Positions 27,632 through 36,525 of a DNA stretch of 64,000 nucleotides are shown piece by piece. This DNA is from RPQJ01 sp963793675 (GTDB taxonomy: Bacteria; Pseudomonadota; Gammaproteobacteria; Steroidobacterales; Steroidobacteraceae). The stretch covers positions 310,001-374,000 of the forward strand of contig CAWCBA010000008.1 of NCBI GenBank assembly GCA_963793675.1. Direction: 5' to 3'. The position numbers were made by a program, and so were the translations under genes. The notes beneath the pieces are model-generated. The model saw only the letters and a list, made by a program, of their open reading frames with translations. It searched no databases and was not told the origin of the DNA. Positions within the stretch are counted from its first letter, which is position 1. Every line of letters starts with the position of its first letter.

Positions 27632-28592
27632 GGCCCTGGCCGTCGAGCGACGTCCCGTCGCGCCGGCGTGGTTCGACGCTGCGCTCGCGCAGGCGCCCGA
27701 GCGAACTCACCTCGTGGTCGAGGGCGCCGAAATCGAGGTGCTCATCTGGGGTGAGCGTGGCAAGCCCGGGCTGCTGCTGCTGCACGGATTGACGGCTCAT
27801 GCGGACTGGTGGAGCTTCCTCGCGCCGCTGCTGGCGCAGGGCCGGCGTGTCGTGGCCTTCTCGCTGTCTGGCATGGGTCGCTCGGGCTGGCGCGACGCGT
27901 ACTCGTTCGAGCAGTACTCCCGCGAGGCGATGGCCGTGGCCGAGGCCACCGGCCTGTTCGAATCCTCGGTGCCACCGATACTGATCGGGCACTCGTTCGG
28001 CAGCTTCGTGACCCGCATGGCAGCGCATGCACTGGGCGCGCGGCTCGGCGGCATCGTGCTGGTCGATGGTGCGCTCGCGGCTGGCAAGAACGACGACGAA
28101 TACGCCGAGGTGCCACGTCGCGGTCATCGGCATCGCGTCTACCCGGCCCTGGAGCAGGCGGTCGCGCGATTCCGGTTCGTGCCGGCGCAACCCTGCGAGA
28201 ATCCGTACATCGTCGATTTCCTGGCGCGCACGTCGGTCGGGCTGGTGCCGGCAGTACACGGCGGCGACGGCTGGTCGTGGCGGTTCGACCCGGACTTGCG
28301 TGCCAAGACCAGCGCGTCGCCGACCGCCGATCTGCTGGCGGCCGTAGAGTGCCGGATCGCGCTGCTGTTCGGCGAGCGCTCTCAACTGATGACGCCGGGG
28401 CGTGTCGACCTGATTCGTCGCCACACGCCGCCTGATGCGCCATGGATCGTGATTCCGGACGCCGGCCATCACGTCATGGTGGACCAACCGCTGGCGCTGG
28501 TCGCTGCGCTGAGATCGCTGCTCGAGAGCTGGCAACCGGCGGCAAACTTCGAACATTCCTTCACCCCGCCCAGGTCGAGCGTGCCCGCATGA
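27615..28592 (+). CDS. Alpha/beta hydrolase
   Basis: 325 residues from a GTG that overlaps the end of the ACAD gene. Core: GLLLLHGLTAHADWWSF (oxyanion region), nucleophile elbow LIGHSFGSFVTRMA, and C-terminal PDAGHHVMVDQPLAL with the catalytic His; the acid is probably in ECRIALLFGERSQ. Typical for esterase, C-C hydrolase or thioesterase activity; in an acyl-CoA operon a lactone or ester-opening or CoA-thioester hydrolysing role is plausible. Overlaps the MaoC gene start by ATGA. Confidence 0.82.
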   Translation: MTRRPEALAVERRPVAPAWFDAALAQAPERTHLVVEGAEIEVLIWGERGKPGLLLLHGLTAHADWWSFLAPLLAQGRRVVAFSLSGMGRSGWRDAYSFEQYSREAMAVAEATGLFESSVPPILIGHSFGSFVTRMAAHALGARLGGIVLVDGALAAGKNDDEYAEVPRRGHRHRVYPALEQAVARFRFVPAQPCENPYIVDFLARTSVGLVPAVHGGDGWSWRFDPDLRAKTSASPTADLLAAVECRIALLFGERSQLMTPGRVDLIRRHTPPDAPWIVIPDAGHHVMVDQPLALVAALRSLLESWQPAANFEHSFTPPRSSVPA

Positions 28593-29042
28593 ACACACCG
28601 GAAAGCCTCAAAGCCCGCATCGGTCAGGAGATCGGCGTGTCGGACTGGTGCCTGATCGATCAGGACATGATCGACCGCTTTGCCGACCTCACCGACGATC
28701 ACCAGTGGATCCACGTCGATCGCGAGGCGGCGGCGCAAGGCCCCGTTCGGCGGCACCATCGCGCATGGGTTTCTCGTGCTGTCGATGCTTGCGAAACTTT
28801 CGGCTGCGGCGAACCTGCAGTTGCAGGGCATGAAGATGGGCATGAATTACGGCTTCGACAGGGTGCGCATGACCAATCCCGTGCGGTCGGGCAGCCGCAT
28901 CCGCGGCCGCTTCGTGCTCAAGGACATCGTCGAGCGCGCACCGGGCCAGTGGCTTACGACCATGGCGGTGGCGGTGGAAGTTGAAGGCCAGCCCAAGCCG
29001 GCGATCGTCGCCGACTGGCTCGGCCTGCAGTTCGTGGGCTAG
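28589..29042 (+). CDS. MaoC-like enoyl-CoA hydratase (one frameshift)
   Basis: About 150 residues, single hot-dog domain. MNTPESLKARIGQEIG, then DLTDDHQWIHVDREAA, whose D/H pair is the hydratase active site, then after the shift FGGTIAHGFLVLSML, the second signature. The frame breaks near 28740 in CAAGGCCCCGTTC, where four C stand in place of the three needed for QGPFGGT, i.e. a one-base homopolymer insertion. Would hydrate the 2-enoyl-CoA made by the ACAD pair. Translationally coupled to the hydrolase upstream. Confidence 0.83.
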
Positions 29043-29051
29043 GAGACGAGC

Positions 29052-29972
29052 ATGAGCATTCGATTCGACGGGCGCGTGGCAATCGTTACGGGGGCTGCAG
29101 CAGGGCTCGGTCGTTCCCACGCACGTGCACTTGCGGCACGTGGTGCGAAAGTGGTCGTGAACGATTTCGGCGGCGACGTGCACGGCACGGGCGGTTCGTC
29201 GGAGCCGGCGGAACGAGTCGCCGCTGAAATTCGCCAGGCCGGCGGCGAGGCCATCGCGCACGGAGCGAGCGTGACCAGTCCCGAGCAGGTGGCGCACATG
29301 GTCGAGAGTGCGGTTGCGAAATGGGGCCGCATCGACATCCTGATCAACAATGCCGGCATCCTGCGCGACGCCAGTTTCATGAAATCGAGTTTGCAGGACT
29401 TCCGCACCGTCATCGACGTGCACCTGTTCGGTTCCGTTATCTGCAGCCAGGCCGTGTGGCCGCACATGAAGGCCGCCAATTTCGGTCGCATCCTGATGAC
29501 GACGTCCACGTCGGGCATCTACGGCAATTTCGGCCAGGCCAACTACGGCGCGGCCAAGACCGGCCTGATCGGCCTGATGAACGTGCTGCAGATCGAAGGC
29601 GCCAAGAACGACATTCGCGTGAACGCGCTGTGTCCATCGGCGGCAACGCGCATGACGGAGGGGCTGATGCCCGAGCCGGTGCTGGCGTTGCTGACGCCTG
29701 AGTCGGTCACGCCGGCGGCGCTGTTCCTCGTCAGCGAAGACGCGCCGCGCCGCACGATCCTGAGCGCGTGTGCGGGTGGGTATGCCCGTGTCGTCATCCA
29801 GGAGACCGCGGGAGTCTTCCTGCACGCAGGGGAGCGAACTCCCGAGGCGATTGCAGCCCGGTTCGCTGAGATCTGCGATCTATCGACGGCCATTCATTGC
29901 GAGGAACCCGGCGGTCCCGGCATGCGGTTCGTGCAGCAAGCCGCCGCTGCGGCCGGCGTAAGCCTCAAGTGA
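29052..29972 (+). CDS. SDR 3-hydroxyacyl-CoA dehydrogenase, HSD17B4 N-domain type
   Basis: 306 residues. MSIRFDGRVAIVTGAAAGLGRSH is the cofactor loop, VNDFGGDVHGTG follows the second strand, and LINNAGILRDASF, MTTSTSGIYGNF and YGAAKTGLIG supply the N-S-Y-K tetrad. The length and the NDFGG element match the dehydrogenase domain of peroxisomal multifunctional enzyme type 2, which oxidises 3-hydroxyacyl-CoA of branched and sterol side-chain substrates. Sits 9 bp after MaoC, giving consecutive hydratase and dehydrogenase steps. Confidence 0.88.
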   Translation: MSIRFDGRVAIVTGAAAGLGRSHARALAARGAKVVVNDFGGDVHGTGGSSEPAERVAAEIRQAGGEAIAHGASVTSPEQVAHMVESAVAKWGRIDILINNAGILRDASFMKSSLQDFRTVIDVHLFGSVICSQAVWPHMKAANFGRILMTTSTSGIYGNFGQANYGAAKTGLIGLMNVLQIEGAKNDIRVNALCPSAATRMTEGLMPEPVLALLTPESVTPAALFLVSEDAPRRTILSACAGGYARVVIQETAGVFLHAGERTPEAIAARFAEICDLSTAIHCEEPGGPGMRFVQQAAAAAGVSLK

Positions 29973-29985
29973 GCCGGTTCACCCA

Positions 29986-30987
29986 TTGAAAGCACTGCTC
30001 AGTCGGCAGGTCGGCGGCCCCGAGACGCTCACGCTGGAGGACGCCGCGGATCCCGTGCCCGGGTCCAGCCAGGTACTGATCGCGATGCGCGCCTGCGGCC
30101 TGAATTTTCCAGACGCACTGCTGATTCGCGACCAGTATCAATTGCGGCCACCGCGACCGTTTGCCCCGGGTGGCGAAGTGGCGGGAATCGTCCTGGATGT
30201 GGGGCGCGACGTGGCTCACGTTCGCGCGGGCGACCGCGTTCTCGCAATGCCGGGTTGGGGTGGGCTGGCAACGCGAGTCGTCGCCGATGCCGCCCTATGC
30301 GTGAGGATTCCCGATGCGATGTCGTTCGAGCACGGCGCCACGCTGCTCGTGACCTATGGCACCGTGCACTACGGACTGAGCCGCCGCGCCCGCATCCGTG
30401 CCGGCGAATCGCTGCTCGTGCTTGGCGCAGGCGGTGGGATCGGCCTGGCAGCCGTGGAACTCGGTCGCGCGTGCGGCGCGAAAGTCATCGCGGCGGCTTC
30501 GACGCAGGCTAAGGTCGACGTGGCCATTTCACGCGGGGCCGCGACGGGATTCGTGTATCCAACCGGCGAAGGCGCCAGTGACGGCAGGCAACTCGCGCAA
30601 CTGTTCAAGGCGCACTGTGGGGCGCAGGGTGTCGACGTCGTCTGCGATCCGGTCGGTGGCGTCTATGCCGAACCTGCGCTGCGCAGCATGGCATGGGGCG
30701 GTCGCTATCTCGTCATCGGTTTCGCGGCGGGCGAGATTCCGCGCATTCCACTCAACCTGCCGCTGCTCAAGGGATGCGACATCCAGGGCGTGCTGTATGG
30801 CGCGCATGCACAGCGTGATCCGGCCTCGTTGCGCGTGGAGATCGAGGAACTGATGTCGTTGTACCTCGCGGGTGCCATCCGGCCGCACGTCTCCGCAAGC
30901 TTTTCGCTGTCGCAGGGTGGCGACGCCATCGCCGCGATCGCGGCGCGGCAGGTGCTCGGCAAGCTCGTCGTCGTCAACGAAGAATGA
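29986..30987 (+). CDS. NADPH:quinone oxidoreductase-like MDR protein
   Basis: 333 residues starting with TTG (MKALLSRQVGGPETLTLED). Medium-chain dehydrogenase/reductase without zinc-ligand Cys: ACGLNFPDALLIRDQYQ, VLDVGRDVAHVRAGDRV, nucleotide loop LLVLGAGGGIGLAAVELGR, and C-terminal ISARQ-like AAIAARQVLGKLVVV. NADPH-dependent reduction of an enone, enoyl-CoA or quinone. Thirteen bp after the SDR. The TTG start lacks a clear Shine-Dalgarno, but the sequence aligns from its first residue with the family. Confidence 0.85.
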   Translation: MKALLSRQVGGPETLTLEDAADPVPGSSQVLIAMRACGLNFPDALLIRDQYQLRPPRPFAPGGEVAGIVLDVGRDVAHVRAGDRVLAMPGWGGLATRVVADAALCVRIPDAMSFEHGATLLVTYGTVHYGLSRRARIRAGESLLVLGAGGGIGLAAVELGRACGAKVIAAASTQAKVDVAISRGAATGFVYPTGEGASDGRQLAQLFKAHCGAQGVDVVCDPVGGVYAEPALRSMAWGGRYLVIGFAAGEIPRIPLNLPLLKGCDIQGVLYGAHAQRDPASLRVEIEELMSLYLAGAIRPHVSASFSLSQGGDAIAAIAARQVLGKLVVVNEE

Positions 30988-31051
30988 TTCGCCAGTCACA
31001 ATACCGATCGATGTGAATCGCGCCGCGGGGCTCGAAACGCAGGGGAGTCTC

Positions 31052-32395
31052 ATGGACCGCAACCAGCCCGCGATTGCTTCGAGTCCCGGCGCCGACACGT
31101 GGCCCGTGCCCGCACGCGCCTGGGCAATGGTGATGCTGCTGGTGGCGGCCTATGCGACCGCCTTCGTCGACCGCCAGATCCTCACGCTGCTGGTCGAACC
31201 AGTGAAGCGCGACCTCGCCATCACCGACACCCAGTTCAGCCTGCTGAGCGGCCTGGCGTTCACCCTCTTCTACACGATCATGGGGATCCCGTTCGCATGG
31301 CTTGCCGACCGCGGATCGCGCCGCAACCTGATCGCCGTGAGCATGACGTTCTGGAGCGTGATGACCGCCGCCTGCGGACTGGCCGGCAGCTTCCTGACGC
31401 TCTTCCTTGCGCGCATCGGCGTCGGGGTGGGCGAGGCGGGCCTGTCACCCGCGGCGTATTCGATGATCGCGGACAGTTTTCCGCCCGAGAAGCGTGCGCG
31501 GCCGCTCGGGGTGTACGCCGTCGGCGCCATTCTCGGCGTTGGCATGGCATTGATCATCGGCGGGGCTGTGGTGCACTGGGCCAACTCCGCGCCACCTGTT
31601 GTGCTGCCGCTGATCGGCGAACTCAAGACCTGGCAACTCGCGTTCCTCATCGTCAGTCTGCCCGGGCCTGTGCTCGCGCTGCTGATGCTGCCGATGCGTG
31701 AGCCCGCGCGCCACGAAAAGGCCATGGCGGTCGCTGGCAATCCGGCTTCGTTCCGCACGTTCATGAAGGAGCGCGGACTGGTGTTCTGGCTGCTGGCCAT
31801 GGGCTTCTCACTGATCGGCGTATCGATCGCTGCCTACCTGTCCTGGGCACCCGCGTTCATGATTCGCGTGCACGGCTGGAGCATCGCGCGCATCGGCGCC
31901 GTGTACGGCGGCATCCTGCTCGTTTTCAGCACGGCCGGAATCCTCGTCGGCGGCTGGTGGGTCGATCGACTCGCAGCAAGGGGTTTCAAGGACGCCGTGC
32001 TGAAAGTCGCGATCGCCGGTTCGGCAATGGCGCTGCCGTTCGCCATCGGCGCACCGTTCGCGCCGACTGGAGAACTCGCGATGGCCATCATCGCAGTAAT
32101 GTCGTTTGCGTTCGGCCTGGCGCAGGGATTGCCCGCGGCAGCGTTCCAGGTCGTAGCGCCCAATCGAGTGCGGGCGCGCGTCATTGCGCTTTACCTGCTG
32201 GTGGGCAACATCATTGCGTTCACGGTAGGTCCCACTGGCGTCGCATTGATCAGCGATTACTGGCTGCGCGATCCCGCCAGGATCGGCGTTGCGATCGGCT
32301 TGCTCTCCGCTTTCGTGGTGCCGCTCGGCGTGCTGGCGCTGGTGCTGGTGCGCAAGCCGTTCCTGGCCGCGCAGGAAGCCGAAGCGGCTGCCTGA
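31052..32395 (+). CDS. MFS transporter, Spinster-like
   Basis: 447 residues, 12 hydrophobic segments. VAAYATAFVDRQILTLLVEPVK (TM1), FAWLADRGSRRNLIA (loop 2-3 motif) and GVGEAGLSPAAYSMIADSFPPEKRARPLGVY (TM4-5) are typical of the Spns group found beside sterol and lipid catabolic genes. AGGGGAG precedes the ATG at 31052. Last gene of the operon that begins with the ACADs. Probably imports the substrate or exports an intermediate. Confidence 0.88.
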   Translation: MDRNQPAIASSPGADTWPVPARAWAMVMLLVAAYATAFVDRQILTLLVEPVKRDLAITDTQFSLLSGLAFTLFYTIMGIPFAWLADRGSRRNLIAVSMTFWSVMTAACGLAGSFLTLFLARIGVGVGEAGLSPAAYSMIADSFPPEKRARPLGVYAVGAILGVGMALIIGGAVVHWANSAPPVVLPLIGELKTWQLAFLIVSLPGPVLALLMLPMREPARHEKAMAVAGNPASFRTFMKERGLVFWLLAMGFSLIGVSIAAYLSWAPAFMIRVHGWSIARIGAVYGGILLVFSTAGILVGGWWVDRLAARGFKDAVLKVAIAGSAMALPFAIGAPFAPTGELAMAIIAVMSFAFGLAQGLPAAAFQVVAPNRVRARVIALYLLVGNIIAFTVGPTGVALISDYWLRDPARIGVAIGLLSAFVVPLGVLALVLVRKPFLAAQEAEAAA

Positions 32396-32429
32396 TCATG
32401 TCGTCGCGTCGCTTGACGCGTGTGCGTAA

Positions 32430-32501
32430 CGCTCGATCCGGGTCTCTCTGCGACGAGCGGAAAGGCAGACACGCTCGTCGCAGAGAGACCCGAATCAAGC
32501 G
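32430..32501 (+). repeat. Palindromic hairpin repeat, copy 1
   Basis: Arms of 29 nt (32430-32458 and 32473-32501) with two mismatches enclose a 14-nt loop GGAAAGGCAGACAC. The inner stem CGACGAGC/GCTCGTCG and the loop are shared with copy 2, which is inverted. It lies between two convergent genes and may also end transcription. Confidence 0.85.
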
Positions 32502-32531
32502 TCGGACAGCATCGGTGCAGCCGACGCGTAC

Positions 32532-32609
32532 GGGCGCTCAATCCGGGTTTCCTTCCGACGAGCGTGTCTGCCTTTCCGCTCGTCGGAAGGAAACTCGGGT
32601 CGAGCGCCC
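32532..32609 (-). repeat. Palindromic hairpin repeat, copy 2 (inverted)
   Basis: Arms of 32 nt (32532-32563 and 32578-32609) with three mismatches enclose GTGTCTGCCTTTCC, the exact reverse complement of the loop of copy 1. The outer stem differs from copy 1 (CCTTCC in place of CTCTCTG) but stays paired by compensatory changes. It ends 6 bp before the stop of the minus-strand ligase. Confidence 0.85.
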
Positions 32610-32615
32610 TAGAAT

Positions 32616-34118
32616 CTAAGGCACGTCCAATGTGCCGCCGACGCGCGCCTCGCGCAGTGCGCCGCGTCGTACCTTGCCGGAGTCGTCGCGCAGGCGTTCG
32701 GTGGTCGTCTCGAAACTGCGTGGCATTTTGTACGAGACGAGCCGCTCCGACAGGAACTGCTTCAATGCTTCGAGATCGAGCGGGGCAGTGCCGTCGCGCA
32801 CCTCGAGAATGGCGTGCGCTCGTTGCCCGAGGTCGGGGTCCGGCAGGCCGACCACGACGCTCGCGAGCACCGCCGGGTGCGAGTCGATCGCGGCTTCGAT
32901 TTCGGCCGGGTAGATGTTCGCGCCACCGGAAATGATCAGGTCGGTGCGGCGGTCGGCAAGATAGAGGTAGCCATCGGCGTCGATGCGCCCGAGATCGCCG
33001 AACGTTTCCCACTCGCCGCGCGCGCGAGGTTCGGCGCCGAGGTAGTGGTACGTCGCGCCCTTGCCACCGGCCGGCAGGAAGTAGATTTCGCCGACTTCGC
33101 CGGGGGCCACGTCGTTGCCGGCCTCGTCGAGAATGCGAACGCTGGCTCCGGGCATCAGGCGGCCCACGGAGCCCTTGTGCTCGAGCCATTCGCGACCGCC
33201 GATCATGGTCGCCGCGATCGCTTCGGTGCCCGAATACACTTCCCAGACAGCGTCGGGTCCGAGCCACTCGATCCACTTTTCCTTCAGCCAGACCGGGCAC
33301 GCCGCCGCGATGTGACAGACGATTTCGAGCGACGAAATGTCGAAACTCGCACGCTCTGCGGGATCCAGCCGCCAGATCCGATGCATCATCGTCGGCACCT
33401 GGTACAGCCACTGCCCGCGATGCCGCTCGATCATGCGCAGGGTGCCAGCCGCATCGAAGCGCGGCGTGATCACGACGTGGCAACCCCAGCACAACGCCTG
33501 GTAAGCGAGACCGAACGGCGCGGAGTGATACATGGGTCCCGGGATGACGACGGTGTCGCCTGACCGCATCCCGAGCGACGGCACGTCGGGGTCGAGCACC
33601 GATGTCGCGTGGTCGACGATGACTTTTGGCCGGCCTGTGCTGCCGCCGCTGGCGATCGCCTTGACGTGCCTGGAGATGCGTTCCGGCAGCGGATCTGCTG
33701 ACTGGGAAGGGTCGTACAGCGACTGCTCGGTCACGATCGGCACGCCAGTGGCACGAGCGGCTTCGCCGCCGACGACGAGTCGCGGTTGCAGCACTTCGAG
33801 CAGGGCCTGCAGTTCGAGCGGTGGCAGACGAGGGGACACGGGCGCCGGCGTGGCGCCGAGGACCCAGCAGGCGAAGGCCACTTCGAGCAACCCGGTGCCG
33901 TTGGGCAGGGCAATGGCGACGAAATCGCCTTCCTCGACGCCGGCCAGTTGCAGCGCGCGGGCCCTGCGATTGACCCGCGCGGCGAGCTCCGCTCGCGTCA
34001 GGGTCAGGTCGTCACAGCTGAGCGCAGGATGATGAGGATCGCGTTCCGCCTGGACGCTGAGCAACTTTCCGATCGGCAACGCGACCCTGGGCGCAGCGGG
34101 CGCGAACTGCCGGGGCAT
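32616..34118 (-). CDS. AMP-forming acyl-CoA ligase
   Basis: 500 residues from MPRQFAPAAPRVALPIGKLL (a TTG six codons upstream is possible). ANL motifs: KAIASGGSTGRPKVIVDH (P-loop), VWEVYSGTEAIAATM, WETFGDLGRIDADGYLYLADRRTDLIISGGANIYPAEIE, and the C-terminal DSGKVRRGAL with the catalytic Lys. Belongs to the bile-acid-CoA-ligase/FadD3-like branch that activates ring carboxylates or long acids. Directly follows another ligase gene (15-bp gap), so two ligases share an operon. Confidence 0.88.
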   Translation of the reverse strand: MPRQFAPAAPRVALPIGKLLSVQAERDPHHPALSCDDLTLTRAELAARVNRRARALQLAGVEEGDFVAIALPNGTGLLEVAFACWVLGATPAPVSPRLPPLELQALLEVLQPRLVVGGEAARATGVPIVTEQSLYDPSQSADPLPERISRHVKAIASGGSTGRPKVIVDHATSVLDPDVPSLGMRSGDTVVIPGPMYHSAPFGLAYQALCWGCHVVITPRFDAAGTLRMIERHRGQWLYQVPTMMHRIWRLDPAERASFDISSLEIVCHIAAACPVWLKEKWIEWLGPDAVWEVYSGTEAIAATMIGGREWLEHKGSVGRLMPGASVRILDEAGNDVAPGEVGEIYFLPAGGKGATYHYLGAEPRARGEWETFGDLGRIDADGYLYLADRRTDLIISGGANIYPAEIEAAIDSHPAVLASVVVGLPDPDLGQRAHAILEVRDGTAPLDLEALKQFLSERLVSYKMPRSFETTTERLRDDSGKVRRGALREARVGGTLDVP

Positions 34119-34132
34119 CCTGTGAGCGCGGC

Positions 34133-35838
34133 TCAACTGCTGGCGGTGGTCAGCATGCGCGCGAGGTCGCCGCGCACGACTTTGCCAACGCTGTTGCGCG
34201 GGAGCTGCTCGACGACCTGCAGGCGTTCGGGATGCTTGAAGAGCGCGAGACCGGCGGCAGCGAAATGTGCACGCACCGAGTCGAGCGTCGGCTGCTTGCC
34301 CGGCTTCGGCACGACGACTGCACAGATGCGCTCGCCCATGATCTCGTCGCGGTAGGCCGTGACGGCGCCCTCGAGCACGTCCGGCATCTGGGACAGCACG
34401 TTGTCGAGCTCCTCCGGCGCGATCTTCACGCCGCCGCGGACGATGATCTGCTTGAGCCGGCCAATGAAGCGGTAGAACCGGGGTGGGTCGTCCTCGCCCG
34501 TGATCTCGAACAGGTCCCCGGTGCGGAACCAGCCGTCCGCGGTGAATGACTGCGCCGTGATCTGCGGCGCGCGAAAATAGCCGTCGAACACCGTAGGCCC
34601 AGTGATCTGCAACTCGCCCGGCTTGCCGGCATCGAGGATCTCGACGCCTGTCTCAGGCTCGACGATCCGCGTGCGGATTTGAGCATGCGGTGGCGATTCC
34701 CAGCGGATTTCGTCACGCCCGTAGCGCGGGAACAGGCGGGCGCGATGCTCGGGGTTCGCGGCGTTCGCGGCGTTGCTCATCAGCGCCATGCCTTCGTTGG
34801 AGCCGAAGGAGTTCACGATCTCGATGCCGAAGCGTTCCTGGTAGCCGCGGATCATCTCGGGGTCGAGCGGGGCCGAGCCCGAACCGATGCAGCGCAGGAA
34901 GAGAGATCGACGCTGGCGAGCAGCTTCTCGTCCTTCAGCAGCATGTTGAGGACCGCGGGCGGCGCAATCGCGTACTCCGGCCGTTCCTCGGCGATCTGTC
35001 GCAGGTAGACACCGAGGTCCAGCGGATGGTGCAGCACGAGCGTGCCCGCGCTGTGCAGCCAGCTCATGAAACAGCCGCCGATCGCGGCCATGTTGATCAG
35101 CGGGAACGGGTTCAACAGTCGCTCGCCCCGGCGGATGCCGGCGCCGCGCAGGTGACCGTAGCTGATCGCGATCCAGTGGTTGTGAGTGCGCGGCACGCCT
35201 TTGGGCATGCCTTCCGTGCCGGACGTCCAGCAGATCGTCGCGACGTCGTCGGCCGAGACCTGCAGTGCATCGACGTGCGCGGCGAGTGTTGCGCGCGATT
35301 CGGTCGTGAGTGGCGCCGGACCGAAGGGGAGGCTGCCCTCCGGCGCGTCCGTACCGAGACACAGGACCTGCAGCGGCCGACCATTGGCCAGTTCCACGGC
35401 ACCCGCGGCATAGTCGGCTCCCTTCAGCGAGCGCACCGTCAGCGTGGCGCGTGCACCCGTGAGATCGACGATCTGTTCCAGTTCGTGGCGCCGGAACTGC
35501 ATCGGCACCGGGCTCACGATGATGCCCAGCCGAAGCGCGGCCAGGTACAGCGCGGGGTATTCGGCGATGTTCGGCAGTTGCGTGACCAGGATGTCATCAC
35601 GACCGAGGCCAAGCTCCAGCAGGCGCATCGCGTAGCCGTCCGCCAGGTCCGCGACGTCCTGGAACGTGAGGCGCAGCGGCGAGCCGCCGACGAGCAGGTC
35701 GCGGTTCGGGGGGTCGAGCACGGCGAGTTGCCGAGGCGCCGACCGTACGGCATCGTCGAACATGTCCGTGATGCGGGTGTCCGACCACCAGCCGAGACGT
35801 CGGTATTCCCGAATGCGTTCTTCGCTAGTCGTGCGCAA
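34133..35838 (-). CDS. AMP-forming ligase, DhbE/EntE-like (one frameshift)
   Basis: About 568 residues. Starts at TTG (MRTTSEERIREYRRLGWW), an opening typical of 2,3-dihydroxybenzoate-AMP-ligase-like acyl ligases. ATICWTSGTEGMPKGVPRTH is the P-loop motif. The frame changes near 34905 between KLLASVDLSS and FLRCIGSGSAPLDP; then FGSNEGMALMS, GWFRTGDLFEI, IGRLKQIIVRGGVKIAPEE and RNSVGKVVRGDL complete the enzyme. Likely makes an aryl or cyclic acyl-CoA. First gene of a two-ligase operon divergent from a Tat-type NTF2 gene. Confidence 0.8.
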
Positions 35839-35937
35839 GTGACTTGCCCCTGGGTAAGCGTCTGCGATCGAGTATAGGTAAGCGTCCGTGGACCGGCAAT
35901 TGACGCGGCATTGGCGCGCCAGCATGCCGTACTGTAT

Positions 35938-35954
35938 GGTTCTTTAACGAAAGT
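35938..35954 (-). promoter_or_regulatory. Island operator copy 5
   Basis: Minus-strand reading ACTTTCGTTAAAGAACC, about 15 of 17 positions acceptable in RCTTGCAYWATNRGACY. It is 18 bp upstream of the NTF2-like gene at 35972 and 100 bp upstream of the divergent ligase. Confidence 0.45.
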
Positions 35955-35971
35955 GACTACCGGAGAATGCC

Positions 35972-36481
35972 ATGGATCGTCGTCTTTTCATGCAGGCTAG
36001 CGCCGACCGTACCCCTCCTGGCGGCAGGACTCCGCCGTCGCCGCGACGGCAGCGCATGACTACTTCGCGATCACGCGGAGGATGATCACTGCGTGGCGTG
36101 GCAAGGATCTCGAAGGCATGCTGGCTCACATCGACGACGACATCGTCTGGCACTCGCACGTGGGCAGCCCGCCTATCGTCGGCAAGGCGGCGATGCGCGA
36201 GTTCGCCGGCAAGCTCACGGCGCAGATGAACGACATCAAGTGGCGCATTTTCGAAACCGCAACCAACGACAACCGGCTGTTCCTGGAGGGGGTCGACGAC
36301 TTCGTGACCAACGAGGGGCGGCGCGTCGTGCAGCCCTATGCCGGCATCCTTGTGTTCAAGGATGACGCGCATCGACGAGTGGCGCGACTACTTCGACCGC
36401 GCGGTCTTCGACCGGCTCAAGGCCGGCGAGCCGATGCCAGACTACCTGAAGGCGCTCGCCGACCGCCCGGCGTTGTTCTAG
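35972..36481 (+). CDS. Exported NTF2-like protein with Tat-like signal (frameshifted)
   Basis: About 168 residues after joining. MDRRLFMQAS has an RR-x-F pattern of a twin-arginine signal, followed by a broken hydrophobic stretch (VPLLAAG, AVAATAA). The NTF2 core is in another frame: HDYFAITRRMITAWRGKDLEGMLAHIDDDIVWHSHVG, then GVDDFVTNEGRRVVQPYAGILVFKDD, and after a last shift near 36362 RIDEWRDYFDRAVFDRL. About three single-base shifts (near 36010, 36025, 36362). GGAG precedes the ATG. An exported NTF2-like enzyme would be unusual; the signal reading depends on the frameshift correction. Confidence 0.6.
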
Positions 36482-36525
36482 GCCTCGTCGCCCGCACGGC
36501 CCTGCGGCCGCCCGGACTGCGTCGG

